A stretch of DNA of 50,282 nucleotides from Streptomyces gardneri (GTDB lineage Bacteria > Actinomycetota > Actinomycetes > Streptomycetales > Streptomycetaceae), in the NCBI RefSeq assembly GCF_006539185.1, contig NZ_BJMN01000060.1, positions 1-50,282 on the forward strand, read 5' to 3'. The notes below the pieces were generated by a model. The model searched no databases. It saw nothing but the letters and a program-made list of their open reading frames with translations, and was not told the DNA's origin. Of the stretch, positions 22,201 through 31,504 are shown one piece after another (the stretch's first letter is position 1; every line of letters starts with the position of its first letter). Both the position numbers and the translations under genes were made by a program.

Positions 22201-25200
22201 ATGACCGAGCGGCACCCCTCCCACGACGCGATCGCCGAGGAGGCGCTCGCCGCCGCCACGGTGCGGATCACCGGCCCGGCGGGCGTCGCCGGTGTCGGCG
22301 TACTGATCGCCCCCGAGCTCGTCCTGACCTGCGCCCACGTCGTCACCGACGCCGCCGGTCTGCCGCGCGGACACACCGAGCCGCCCCGCGGCACGTTGGC
22401 CGTGCGGCTGCTCCAGGCCCACGGTGACGCGGAGTCCGTCACCGCCCGCGTCCGGGACTGGGTGCCCGAGCAGCCGGACGGCCGAGGAGACCTCGCGGTG
22501 CTCCGCCTCGGCGGCGCCCTGCCCGGCGCGCGTCCCGTCGTCATGGCCGACCCGCCCTCGACGATGGCGCACCGGGCCCTCGTCCTCGGGCTGCCCGACA
22601 ACGTGGCCGAGGGAGGCTGGCACACCGCCACGCTCCACGGACGGACCGGTATCGGCTGGCTGCAGATGTCCCCGGACGGCGCCTCGGACCCGATCCGCCC
22701 CGGCTTCAGCGGCGCGGGCGTGTGGGACAAGGAGACCGGCGCCGTGGTGGGCGTCGTCACGGCGACCGCCTCCCGGCCCGGCGGCCAGAGCTTCTGCATC
22801 CCGACACGGACCATCACCGAGCAGATACCGGCACTCGCCGGACTGCTGGCCCCACGGTCCCCGTTCCCCGGTCTGCACGCCTTCACCGAGGACGACACCC
22901 GCGACTTCTTCGGCCGGGACGCCGACGTCGCCGCGGTCCTCGGACTCCTGGAGGCAGGCGGACCGACCGGCTGCACCACGCTGACCGGACCCTCGGGGTC
23001 CGGCAAGTCCTCCGTCCTCATGGCCGGCGTCGTACCGCGCCTCAGGGAACAGGGCGTCGAGGTCGTCCTGGTGCGTGCCGTCTCCGGACGACGGATCGCC
23101 CCGCCGCCGGCCCCGCCGGCCGACGGCGGACACCGGCGCGTGGTCGTGGCCGTCGACCAGGCCGAAGCCCTCCTCACCCTGCCGGACGGCGAGCTGAGCG
23201 ACACCGTCGGCCGGCTCCTGGAGGCCGCGGCGCGCCCCGGTACGGAGGTGCTCACGGTCGTCCGCTCCGATTTCCAGGACGCGATGCTCAGCCACCCCGA
23301 ACTGGGCCGGCTCGTAGGCGGTGCGCCCGCCCACCAGCTGGGGCCGATGACCGTGCGGCAGCTGACCGAAGCCGTCGTGCGACCGCTGGAAGGGATACCC
23401 GGCGTCGAGTACGGCGCAGGGCTCGCGGCCCGGATCGTCGAGGACACCGTCGGGCGGCCCGGCGCGCTGCCGCTACTCGGGTTCCTCCTGGAGACGCTCT
23501 GGGAGCAGCGCCGCGGCGGGCACCTCCGGTTCGACGTCTACGAGCAACTCGGCGGCGTCGGCCGCGCCCTCGGCGAGCGGGCGGACGCGGCCTGGGACGA
23601 CGTACGGGGCGGGGATCCCTCGCCGGCCGCGAGGAGTCTGCTGCGTGCACTCGTGCGGATCCCGCCGGGGACGCGGACGGCGCTGCGGGCGCGACTGCTC
23701 CGACGCGACGCGGGCGAGGAACGGTGGGCCGTGGCCCGCGCGCTGGCCGACTCCCGCATCCTCGTGCTCGGCGTGGACGAGGAGGGACGCGAGACGGTGG
23801 AGCTCGCGCACGAGGCGCTCATCGCGCACTGGCGCCCCCTGACCGAGCTGCTCGCCGAGGACCGCGCCTTCCTGGAGTGGCTGGGCACACTGCGCTACGA
23901 CGGGCAGCGCTGGCGGCGGGAGGGCAGGCCCGACGGCCACCTCCTGGAGGATCCCGCGCTGGCCCTGGCCGAGGAGCGACTCGCGGAGCAGGGGGACGAA
24001 CTCACGCAGGACGACCGCGAGTTCATCCGGCGCAGCGGGGAACTGCGCGACCGCAGAGGCAGGGAGGCCGCGCGGAGCGCCACCCGCGCGCGACGGGTGC
24101 GGCTGCTCACCGCGATCGTCGCCGTCGTCTCCTCCCTGGCGCTGGTCGTGGGGGCCTTCCTCTACCGGGGCATGGTCGCGGAGCAGCGGCGGCTCACCTC
24201 CGACCGGCTGGCCCAGCAGGCTGCCTCGCTCGACGGCGTGTCACTCACCACCTCGTCGCTGTTCGCCGTCGGGGCCTACCGCGCCGCGGACCGGCAGCCG
24301 GCCCGCTCGACGCTGATCGCCCAGGAACTGCGGATGAGAGACGTCGACCGTGTCGTCATGGAGGGCAGGTCCGATGTCAGGGCCCTCTCCTTCACCGGTT
24401 CCGGTGAGCAGGTGTACGCCCTCCTGGACGGCGGCGACGTCGTCCAGCTCGACCTGCGCACGGCCGACGCCGAGCGGCCCGAGCCGTGGGCCCGGACGCG
24501 TACCGGCGACAACGCGCGCTTCGCCGTCTCGCCGAACGGTCGTGTCATGGCGAGGTCGAGCGAATGGGGCGTCGTCTCCCTCGGTGTCCACGCCTCCGAG
24601 GAGGCGGCCTTCGACCACGGGGCGAAGGTGCGGTACGTCCCGCTGCGCGGGGCCGAGGCCGCGAAGAAGAACCCGCGCCCCGCGAGTGACCTCCGCTTCG
24701 ACGGCGGCGGGGACCGGGTCCTCGCCGCGATCCGTCGGGAAGGGGTGCTCGTGTGGCGCACCGCCGACGGCGGCCGCGTCGGCCGGACGCTCACCCCGCC
24801 GAAGGGCTGGGACGCGGTCGAGGCATGGTTCGGGACGGACGGCACGGTCGTGAGCCGGATCGTGCCCGCCGGTGCGGCCCGGGACGACGCGCCCGGCCGC
24901 CTGCTGGCCTGGGACCTCGCGACGGGAGCGCCGAAGCGTCCCTGGGGCGAGCGGGCGGCCGCCTCCGCGACCGTCAGCGGCGACGGCCGGACCCTGGTGA
25001 CCTGCACAGCGCAGGGCACCCTCGAAGTGTGGCGGCTCGGCCGCGAGCCGCGGCGCTCACACACGTACACCACCACGACGGTGGAGGTCTGCCCGCTCCA
25101 CGTGCCCCGGCTCGACACCACCGGGCGCTACCTCGTCAACCCGGTGGGCCGCATGGGCGGCGACCTCGGCCGGATGCGCTTCCTCGTCGTCGACCTGGAG

Positions 25201-26451
25201 AAAGGCTGGCCCGGTACGTTCGACGTGCCGTCCCCCGCACCCGAGGACGCCTCCGTCACGGGCCGGAACGGCTTTCCGGCGGTGGCCATCAACGGCCCGC
25301 CGGACGACCTGCGGGCCGCCGTCGCGGTCGGCGGAAGCATCGTCACCGCACGGGTCCGTCCTCCGGACGCCTTCGACACCAACGTCCTGCTCAGCGGCTT
25401 CCGCACCGCGGACGGGGAACACAGGCGCCTCGCGGTCGTCGACGCCACGGGCGGTGTGCTCCAGCTGTGGGACCTGAAGACCCGCGCGCTGATGGGCTCC
25501 GCCCGGTCGCCGAAACCGCTGGCCCGCTCGTACACCACCTTCAGCCCCGACGGATCCCGCGTTCTGACCGTCACCGAGGACCGGCGCAGCATGCTCGTCT
25601 GGCGGCTGACCGAAGGCGCGTCCGGACCCGGCACCACGCACACCCTCACGAGGGAGCACGAGCTGGAGCTGCCGGCCCCGCCCGATCTCACCGCCAAGGG
25701 ACCCGATCCGCTGACCGGGCTCACCCCGTCGTGGATCGTCACCTCCTTCGCCGACGACCGGCACGCTGTGATCTCGGGGCTCTCCTACATGTCGCGCTGG
25801 GACCTCGACACCGGGCGGCAGGACGGCAGACCGTACCGACCCTCGGAGCAGGAGAAGTGGGCGCTCGCCGGGGCGGCGGCGGGCACCTGGGGCGCCGCCG
25901 TGCCCGGCACGCGCAAGGCGGTCGTGCGGACCGTCGGAGAGGTCGGCGGCTGGGACTTCGACACGGGCGAGTACACCCGGTGGATCGCGCGCGGGGACCA
26001 CGGCGAATCCGTCCGCGGCCTGCTCGTCTCCCCGGACGGGAAACGGCTCGCGGTGCACTACGCGGGCGGATCCGTCCGGATCTGGGACATCGGGCGCAAG
26101 GCGTGGGAGGGCGTGCTCACCGGCGACGGCGTGTACGCGCTCGGCCGCTTCCTCGACGAGCGGGGCGACACTCTGCACACGATGACCCGCGCCGGCGAGC
26201 AAGTGGTCTGGGACACCCGGGACAAGACCATGCGGTACCGCTACTGGGTGCGCTTCGACACGACGCTGTCGCCGAACTCGACCGGCGAGCGGATCACCGC
26301 GGTCGAGGGGTCCCGCCCCTACACCGTCCCTCTCGACGCGGAGGCGTCGATCGAGCGGCTCTGTGCGCTCGCCCAGCGCGGACCGACGCAGGCGGAGAGG
26401 GAACGGGCCGGGGACAGCGAGGAGTTCGCCGAGGCGTGCGGGTCGGGTTGA
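22201..26451 (+). CDS. Trypsin-like protease / STAND NTPase / transmembrane / beta-propeller fusion (nSTAND1 type)
   Basis: 1416 residues. Domain order: trypsin-like serine protease (about 15-215) with catalytic H46 (TCAHVV), D97 (GDLAVL) and S170 (PGFSGAG); a STAND NTPase (about 220-620) starting with PFPGLHAFTEDDTRDFFGRD, P-loop GPSGSGKS at 263-270, Walker B VVVAVDQ (D319), and the C-terminal mark LAHEALIAHW (535-544); a single membrane helix (about 634-655) preceded by Arg-rich residues; then a WD40-like propeller (about 690-1390) with ten or more strands-units such as FSPDGSRVLTV and SVRIWDIG. No signal peptide is seen. The Arg-rich flank predicts protease and NTPase inside and propeller outside. 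STAND proteins work as ligand-triggered switches, so this probably fires proteolysis after sensing. Protein may be cell-suicidal; the trigger is unknown. Confidence 0.92.
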   Translation: MTERHPSHDAIAEEALAAATVRITGPAGVAGVGVLIAPELVLTCAHVVTDAAGLPRGHTEPPRGTLAVRLLQAHGDAESVTARVRDWVPEQPDGRGDLAVLRLGGALPGARPVVMADPPSTMAHRALVLGLPDNVAEGGWHTATLHGRTGIGWLQMSPDGASDPIRPGFSGAGVWDKETGAVVGVVTATASRPGGQSFCIPTRTITEQIPALAGLLAPRSPFPGLHAFTEDDTRDFFGRDADVAAVLGLLEAGGPTGCTTLTGPSGSGKSSVLMAGVVPRLREQGVEVVLVRAVSGRRIAPPPAPPADGGHRRVVVAVDQAEALLTLPDGELSDTVGRLLEAAARPGTEVLTVVRSDFQDAMLSHPELGRLVGGAPAHQLGPMTVRQLTEAVVRPLEGIPGVEYGAGLAARIVEDTVGRPGALPLLGFLLETLWEQRRGGHLRFDVYEQLGGVGRALGERADAAWDDVRGGDPSPAARSLLRALVRIPPGTRTALRARLLRRDAGEERWAVARALADSRILVLGVDEEGRETVELAHEALIAHWRPLTELLAEDRAFLEWLGTLRYDGQRWRREGRPDGHLLEDPALALAEERLAEQGDELTQDDREFIRRSGELRDRRGREAARSATRARRVRLLTAIVAVVSSLALVVGAFLYRGMVAEQRRLTSDRLAQQAASLDGVSLTTSSLFAVGAYRAADRQPARSTLIAQELRMRDVDRVVMEGRSDVRALSFTGSGEQVYALLDGGDVVQLDLRTADAERPEPWARTRTGDNARFAVSPNGRVMARSSEWGVVSLGVHASEEAAFDHGAKVRYVPLRGAEAAKKNPRPASDLRFDGGGDRVLAAIRREGVLVWRTADGGRVGRTLTPPKGWDAVEAWFGTDGTVVSRIVPAGAARDDAPGRLLAWDLATGAPKRPWGERAAASATVSGDGRTLVTCTAQGTLEVWRLGREPRRSHTYTTTTVEVCPLHVPRLDTTGRYLVNPVGRMGGDLGRMRFLVVDLEKGWPGTFDVPSPAPEDASVTGRNGFPAVAINGPPDDLRAAVAVGGSIVTARVRPPDAFDTNVLLSGFRTADGEHRRLAVVDATGGVLQLWDLKTRALMGSARSPKPLARSYTTFSPDGSRVLTVTEDRRSMLVWRLTEGASGPGTTHTLTREHELELPAPPDLTAKGPDPLTGLTPSWIVTSFADDRHAVISGLSYMSRWDLDTGRQDGRPYRPSEQEKWALAGAAAGTWGAAVPGTRKAVVRTVGEVGGWDFDTGEYTRWIARGDHGESVRGLLVSPDGKRLAVHYAGGSVRIWDIGRKAWEGVLTGDGVYALGRFLDERGDTLHTMTRAGEQVVWDTRDKTMRYRYWVRFDTTLSPNSTGERITAVEGSRPYTVPLDAEASIERLCALAQRGPTQAERERAGDSEEFAEACGSG

Positions 26452-26478
26452 TGGGGACGCGGAGGGGATCGGGACGGG

Positions 26479-26538
26479 GATGGGGACAGGGACGGGGGAC
26501 GGGGGACGGATGGGGATGGGGACAGGGACGGGGGACGG
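26479..26538. repeat. G-rich minisatellite after the STAND protein gene
   Basis: An exact 24-base unit (GATGGGGACAGGGACGGGGG followed by ACGG) occurs at 26479-26502 and again at 26515-26538, joined by related G-rich sequence. The whole stretch 26452-26554 on the plus strand consists of G-runs of three to five and could form G-quadruplexes. A weak hairpin GGGGC-tgac-GCCCC (26550-26563) follows and may act as the terminator for the genes on either side. Confidence 0.8.
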
Positions 26539-26588
26539 AGATGAGGGCGGGGGCTGACGCCCCGTCCTCATCCCTCATCGCGTCCTCG

Positions 26589-28103
26589 TCAGCCGCCCCA
26601 GGCGAGCCGCTCCTCCTCGCGCGGTGCCTCGACCAGGGTCGGGCTGCCCGGCCCGAAGGTCATCACCGGGCGGGCCGCGTCCCACGGACGCCAGCCCGGA
26701 TCGCCGGTCGTGGCGAAGGCCACCCAGGCGGCGTGCATGGCCGTGGCCAGGTCCTGGGGGGCGTCCGGGCCCGTCAGCGCGCGCGTCTCCGGCAGGTCGA
26801 GCGTGTCGAAGACGAAGCCGAGCTCCAGCGCGTGGCAGGCACGGAGATCGAGGACGGGGGAGGGCCAGCCGAACTCGTACAGATAGGTCGCGGACTTTCC
26901 GGAGTGCAGCCGGAAGTCCGCCAGCATGTTCAGCGGGACCCGCAGCAGCCGGTCCGTCACGATCGCGCCCAGGACCTCGCCCGGCTTCTCCTGCGGCCGG
27001 CGCTCCCGGTACACCTTCGCCGTGCTGGACGCTATCTGTCCCTTCCGTAGCAGGAGCCGCTGGATCAACGGCCCCACCCGGTCGGCCTGTCCGCCCGGTA
27101 CGAACCAGAGCCGGTACTCGTCCGTGTTCGTGCCCATCAGCAGTTCCACGTCTGCCGAAGCGCCGTCCGCGAGCGCGTCCCCCGGATCCTCCGGCACGAC
27201 GTCGCCGTCCACGGCGATGAAGAAGGGGTTGCCGGAGATCAACGGTGATCCCTTGTCCGTCACCGCGGTCTGCGCCGCGAGCAGCCGCTCCGGGTCCACA
27301 CGGGCGAACGCCTCCGCCGTCGCCGGCACCTTGAGCCGCGCGGCGATCGCCTCGGTGGTCCTCCGGGCTTTGGCGATCGACCGGGCGGTCGGCGAGCCGC
27401 TCTGCAGCACGGCCCGCCGGAACAGGCCCTTCGCGAGCGGCGAGGCCAGCAGGGCGGCGACCGATATCGCACCGGCCGACTCGCCGAACACGGTGACCCG
27501 GTCCGGGTCCCCGCCGAAGGCCGCGATGTTCTCCCGTACCCAGGTCAGTGCGGCGATCTGGTCGCGCAGACCGATATTGGTGGGCGCGTCGGGGAAGACC
27601 CCGAACCCTTCGATGCCGAGGCGGTAGTTGATCGAGACGAGGACGACGCCGTCCCGGGCGAAGGCGGTGCCGTCGTAGACGGGGAGCGCCGAGGAGCCGT
27701 GGACCAGCGACCCGCCGTGGATCCAGACCATGACGGGGCGCCCGCCCTCGCCGGTGCCGCCGTCGCCGGGGCCCTCCCCGCGGGGACCGGTGGCCGGCCA
27801 GGGGGCCCAGACGTTGAGGTTGAGGCAGTCGTCGCCCGCCACCTCGGGGTCGGGGAGCAGCGCGGCGAGCGGCGGGGCGTACGGGCGCTTCGGCGCCGTC
27901 GGCCCGAAGGCGGTGGCCTCCCGGATCCCGTCCCAGGCCTCCGCCGGCTGCGGCGCGCGGAACCGCAACTCCCCGACGGGGGCCTGCGCGTAGGGGATGC
28001 CGAGGAAGGACGCCACGCCGTCCTTCAGGGCGCCCCGCAGAATGCCGTTCCTCGTGCGGGCCCCGGGACCGTCCGGGACGTGCTCCGCGACGTGCTCCGA
28101 CAT
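26589..28103 (-). CDS. Type-B carboxylesterase
   Basis: 504 residues of the carboxylesterase/cholinesterase alpha-beta hydrolase family. The oxyanion region is VMVWIHGGSLVHGSS (about 148-162), the nucleophile is S209 in FGESAGA, and the catalytic His is probably in RACHALELGFVF near 423. EDCLNLNV-type sequence (GDDCLNLNVW) is present. There is no signal peptide, so it is probably cytoplasmic. The Gly-rich insert near 130-145 looks like a flexible loop. AAAGGTG lies 7 bases before the ATG. Next upstream on the same strand is an acyl-CoA ligase, 77 bases away; a joint role in ester or lipid breakdown is possible but not shown. Confidence 0.93.
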   Translation of the reverse strand: MSEHVAEHVPDGPGARTRNGILRGALKDGVASFLGIPYAQAPVGELRFRAPQPAEAWDGIREATAFGPTAPKRPYAPPLAALLPDPEVAGDDCLNLNVWAPWPATGPRGEGPGDGGTGEGGRPVMVWIHGGSLVHGSSALPVYDGTAFARDGVVLVSINYRLGIEGFGVFPDAPTNIGLRDQIAALTWVRENIAAFGGDPDRVTVFGESAGAISVAALLASPLAKGLFRRAVLQSGSPTARSIAKARRTTEAIAARLKVPATAEAFARVDPERLLAAQTAVTDKGSPLISGNPFFIAVDGDVVPEDPGDALADGASADVELLMGTNTDEYRLWFVPGGQADRVGPLIQRLLLRKGQIASSTAKVYRERRPQEKPGEVLGAIVTDRLLRVPLNMLADFRLHSGKSATYLYEFGWPSPVLDLRACHALELGFVFDTLDLPETRALTGPDAPQDLATAMHAAWVAFATTGDPGWRPWDAARPVMTFGPGSPTLVEAPREEERLAWGG

Positions 28104-28180
28104 CGATTCACCTTTCCTCGGGTCGACGGTGACGCACCGTCCAGATCATGCGGTTAAGGGAGGGCTTGCGGTCAACCCCC

Positions 28181-29659
28181 CTACACCAGGGCCCTCTTGA
28201 GGACCTTGCCGGTCGGGCCGAGCGGCAACGCCTCGACGAAGCGCACGATCCGCGGGTACTTGTGACGGCCGAGGCGCTCCCGCGACCACTCCACGAGCTC
28301 CTCCTCCGAGAGCGGGGCCGCGCCGTCCCGGCGTACCACCACCGCGCAGACCTCCTCGCCCTTCGCGTCGTCGGGGACGCCGATCACCGCGACCTCCGAG
28401 ACCGAGGGATGGCGCACGAGCACCTCCTCGACCTCGCGCGGGTAGATGTTGAAGCCGCCCCGGATGACCAGGTCCTTCTTCCGGTCCACGATCCGCAGGA
28501 AACCGTCCTCGTCCAGGACGCCCAGGTCTCCCGTACGGAACCAGCCGTCCACGATCGCGGCGGCCGTCGCCGCGGCGTCGTCGAGGTACCCCGCGAAGAC
28601 GTTGTGCCCGCGCACCACGACCTCCCCGACCTCGCCGTCCGCGAGCGGCACGATCTCCCGCTCCACGGCGGCGTCCGCGATCCCCACCTCCACACCCCAC
28701 ACCGGGTGCCCGACCGTCCCCGGCCTGCGGCCGTGGTGCGGCTGGTTGAAGGTGGCGACCGGTGACGTCTCCGTCAGGCCGTACCCCTCGAGGACCTGCG
28801 TGCGGAAGGTCTCCTCGAAGCGCTCCAGGACGGCGACCGGGAGGGCCGCGCCGCCCGAGACGGCGGCGCGCAGGGCCGTCGGGCGCCGATCGGAGACCGC
28901 GGCGGCCTCCACGAGCGCGTGGTACATCGTCGGCACCCCCATGAAGACCGTCACGCCCTCGGCGGCGAGCACCTCCAGGGCCGCCGGGCCGCTGAACCGG
29001 GGCATCAGCACGAGCGTCGCGCCCTGGCGCAGCGTCCCGTTCATCGCGCAGGTCTGGCCGTAGCTGTGGAAGAGCGGCAGACAGCCGAGGACGACGTCGC
29101 CCTCTGCGAGCCCGAGGAGGTCCCGTGAGGTCACGGAGGCGTTCATGACGATGTTGAGGTGGGTCAGCAGGGCTCCCTTGGGGCGGCCCGTCGTCCCGCT
29201 CGTGTAGAGGATCACGGCCGCGTCCGAGGGGTCGGCAGGCTCGGCGGCGGGCAGCGGCTCGGCCGCCGAGGGTGCTCCCTGGAACGCCCGCACCCCGGCC
29301 GCCCGCGCGGCCTCGTCGGCCACCGCCCACAGCGGCCCGCCGCTCACGACGCCCACCGCGCCGCTGTGCTCCAGGACGTACCGCACCTCGTCGGCGACGA
29401 GCAGCGCGTGGACCGGCACGACGGTCACGCCGGCCGCCAGCGCGCCGTAGTACACGCGGAGGAACTCGGTCGTGTTCGGCAGGAGCACGGCCAGCCGGTC
29501 ACCCGGTTTCAGACCCGCCTCCCGCAGCCCGGCCGCGCAGCGGAGCGCCTCCGTCCACAGCTCGCGGTAGGTGAGCCGGGCCGCGCCCTCGACGACCGCG
29601 ATCCGGTCGGGGAAGTGACGGGCCGACTCGCCCAGGACGCCGGCGACGCTCAGTGACAT
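28181..29659 (-). CDS. Long-chain fatty acid-CoA ligase-like (AMP-forming) enzyme
   Basis: 492 residues from ATG 29659, with GGAG 6 bases upstream. The ANL-superfamily motifs are complete: A3 loop YTSGTTGRPKG at 152-162, YGLTETSPV, the YxxGD-type GWFRTGDLG, the DRKKDLVIRGGFNIYP hinge, and catalytic K485 in PTGKVLKR. It activates a carboxylate to the acyl-adenylate and joins it to CoA; the chain length or aromatic nature of the substrate is not visible. It is divergent from the PucR-like regulator, which may control it. Confidence 0.93.
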   Translation of the reverse strand: MSLSVAGVLGESARHFPDRIAVVEGAARLTYRELWTEALRCAAGLREAGLKPGDRLAVLLPNTTEFLRVYYGALAAGVTVVPVHALLVADEVRYVLEHSGAVGVVSGGPLWAVADEAARAAGVRAFQGAPSAAEPLPAAEPADPSDAAVILYTSGTTGRPKGALLTHLNIVMNASVTSRDLLGLAEGDVVLGCLPLFHSYGQTCAMNGTLRQGATLVLMPRFSGPAALEVLAAEGVTVFMGVPTMYHALVEAAAVSDRRPTALRAAVSGGAALPVAVLERFEETFRTQVLEGYGLTETSPVATFNQPHHGRRPGTVGHPVWGVEVGIADAAVEREIVPLADGEVGEVVVRGHNVFAGYLDDAAATAAAIVDGWFRTGDLGVLDEDGFLRIVDRKKDLVIRGGFNIYPREVEEVLVRHPSVSEVAVIGVPDDAKGEEVCAVVVRRDGAAPLSEEELVEWSRERLGRHKYPRIVRFVEALPLGPTGKVLKRALV

Positions 29660-29832
29660 GACACGCTCCAGAGACGCGGAGTTAACAGCGCTTTGACGAT
29701 CGGCTGACACGGCAAAGAATCCGACGCCGCCCCGCCCGGATGCCATGTGCAGGTGCCCACCATGTGCCGCCTCGGGGTGGGCAGCGGCCCCGCTGCCGTG
29801 CGCGACCCGTGGCATTCGCCAAATCCCGGGGC

Positions 29833-29838
29833 TACGGT
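29833..29838 (+). promoter_or_regulatory. Putative -10 element, leaderless PucR-like transcript
   Basis: TACGGT is followed after gcgagcc by ATG 29846. Confidence 0.5.
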
Positions 29839-29845
29839 GCGAGCC

Positions 29846-31495
29846 ATGACGCACAGCCCGGCCGCCCCCTTCCCCGGCGGCGAACCCCGCGCGAAGGCCA
29901 CGCGCCCGGACGCCGGTCCCGGCCCGGGTGCCCCCGGCCGGGACCGCTCGGACCGTCGGGAAGCCCCGCGCCCCGATCGCCAGGACGCCCCGCGGCCCGA
30001 TCGCCCCGATCGCCACGACCGAGCCGACGCCCCGCGCTCCGGCGAGCCCCGCCCTGCCTCCGCCGCTGTCCGCCCTGCTTCCCCCGCCGCCGCCCGCCCT
30101 GCTTCCCCCTTCGCCGCCGCCCGCCCCGCCTCCGTCGCCTCCGCGCGGCTCGCCGCCTCGCGTTCCGGCTCGCCGCGCTCCGGTGGAGCGCATACGCCGC
30201 TCGGGTCCGACGCCGGGTCCGGGGCGCTGCGTCGCGCGCTGTCCACGACGATGCTCGCCGACGTCGACCGGCTCACCGACCGGGCCGTCGACGACATCCG
30301 CGCCCACTCGGGCACGTACGCCGCCGACGCCCCCGTCACCCGCGACGACCTCTGGGAGATCTGCCGCGACAACCTCCTGCGCGCCCTGGAGGACTTCGGT
30401 GGCCTCGCCCCGACCGGCGGCGACTTCGAGCGGGCGGCCCGCGAGACCGGCCGCCGCCGCGCCGAGCAGGGCGTCCCTCTCGACACCGTGCTCCAGGCGT
30501 ACCGGCGCGGCGGCCGGGTCCTCTGGCAGGTCATGGCCGAGCACCTCAGGGCCCGGGCCGGCCGGGAGGCCGACAGCCGGGACGTCGAGCTCGACATGGC
30601 GAGCGGCGTCTGGGAGACGATCGACCGCTACTCCGTCGCGATGGCCGACGAGTACCGGCTCGCCCAGCTGGAGCTCCAGAGCCGCCAGGACACCCGGCGC
30701 GTCGCCCTGTTCGAGGCGCTGCTCGACGGCCGCGCCGACGACCCCGCCGTGGCCTCGGCAGCGGCCGCCGCGCTCGGCGTCCCCGCGTACGACCGGTACG
30801 TCGTCGTGGTCGCCGCCCAGGACCCGGCCGCCCCGCCGCACCCGGCGCCCGTCCTGGAGGCGCGGGGGATGTGGTCGTTCTGGCGGCCCCGCTCCGGCCG
30901 GTACGCCGGGATCGTCCGGCTGCCGCGCCGGGACACCCCCGCCGGTGGCCCGGCCGCAGGCCCCCGGGGCTCCGCCGACCCGGCCGCGCACGCCCTCCTC
31001 GACGTCCTGCGGGAGCTGACCGGTGCCACGGCCGGGATCTCCCCGGAGTTCGAGCGGCTCTCCCACGCGGGCCGCGCCCTCCGGCTCGCCGAGCAGACGC
31101 TCCGTACCCTCCCGGCGGGCAGCGGGGAGGCGGCCGCCTTCGACGACCGGCTCGCGCAGGTGCTCCTCAGCGGCCGCTCCGACATCGCCGAGCGGATCGT
31201 CACGGTCCACCTCGGACCCGTCCTCGCCACCGGCGGCGAGCGGGCCGCGCTCCTGACGACGCTGCGGGTCTGGCTGGACCACGGCTGCTCCGCCGCCCGG
31301 GCCGCGGAGCTGCTGTACTGCCACCGCAACACCGTCCTCAACCGCATCGGCCGCATCGCCGAGCTCACGGGCCGCTCCAGCGAGTCCGGCGAGGCGCGCC
31401 TCGGCTGGGCCCTCGCGCTGCGCGCCCTGCCGTACGCGGGCCTGGGGGACTCTCCCGAACCGGCCGCCGGGGAGTACGAGGTGGACGGAACGTAG
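29846..31495 (+). CDS. PucR/CdaR-type helix-turn-helix regulator with disordered N-terminal tail
   Basis: 549 residues. The first ~110 are a disordered Arg/Pro/Ala/Asp-rich tail with repeats (RPDRxD, ARPAS). A helical sensory region (about 130-270) and a GGDEF-like CdaR region (about 280-430) follow. The C-terminal PucR helix-turn-helix is TTLRVWLDHGCSAARAAELL and CHRNTVLNRIGRIAELTG (about 472-511). Regulators of this kind control purine, sugar-acid or amino-acid use. It is divergent from the acyl-CoA ligase. The ATG lies 7 bases after TACGGT, so the leaderless start looks good; a GTG farther upstream (29747 frame) is less likely. Confidence 0.9.
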   Translation: MTHSPAAPFPGGEPRAKATRPDAGPGPGAPGRDRSDRREAPRPDRQDAPRPDRPDRHDRADAPRSGEPRPASAAVRPASPAAARPASPFAAARPASVASARLAASRSGSPRSGGAHTPLGSDAGSGALRRALSTTMLADVDRLTDRAVDDIRAHSGTYAADAPVTRDDLWEICRDNLLRALEDFGGLAPTGGDFERAARETGRRRAEQGVPLDTVLQAYRRGGRVLWQVMAEHLRARAGREADSRDVELDMASGVWETIDRYSVAMADEYRLAQLELQSRQDTRRVALFEALLDGRADDPAVASAAAAALGVPAYDRYVVVVAAQDPAAPPHPAPVLEARGMWSFWRPRSGRYAGIVRLPRRDTPAGGPAAGPRGSADPAAHALLDVLRELTGATAGISPEFERLSHAGRALRLAEQTLRTLPAGSGEAAAFDDRLAQVLLSGRSDIAERIVTVHLGPVLATGGERAALLTTLRVWLDHGCSAARAAELLYCHRNTVLNRIGRIAELTGRSSESGEARLGWALALRALPYAGLGDSPEPAAGEYEVDGT

Positions 31496-31498
31496 GCT
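31493..31498 (+). promoter_or_regulatory. Putative -10 element, leaderless YigZ-like transcript
   Basis: TAGGCT starts inside the PucR stop region and lies 6 bases before ATG 31505. Confidence 0.5.
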
Positions 31499-31504
31499 GG
31501 CGGG

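Noticed and set aside
26452..26560. Coding extension of the STAND protein or a small Gly-rich gene
   Set aside because: Product would be pure Gly/Asp/Thr low complexity; the STAND stop at 26451 is clear and the stretch is a tandem repeat.
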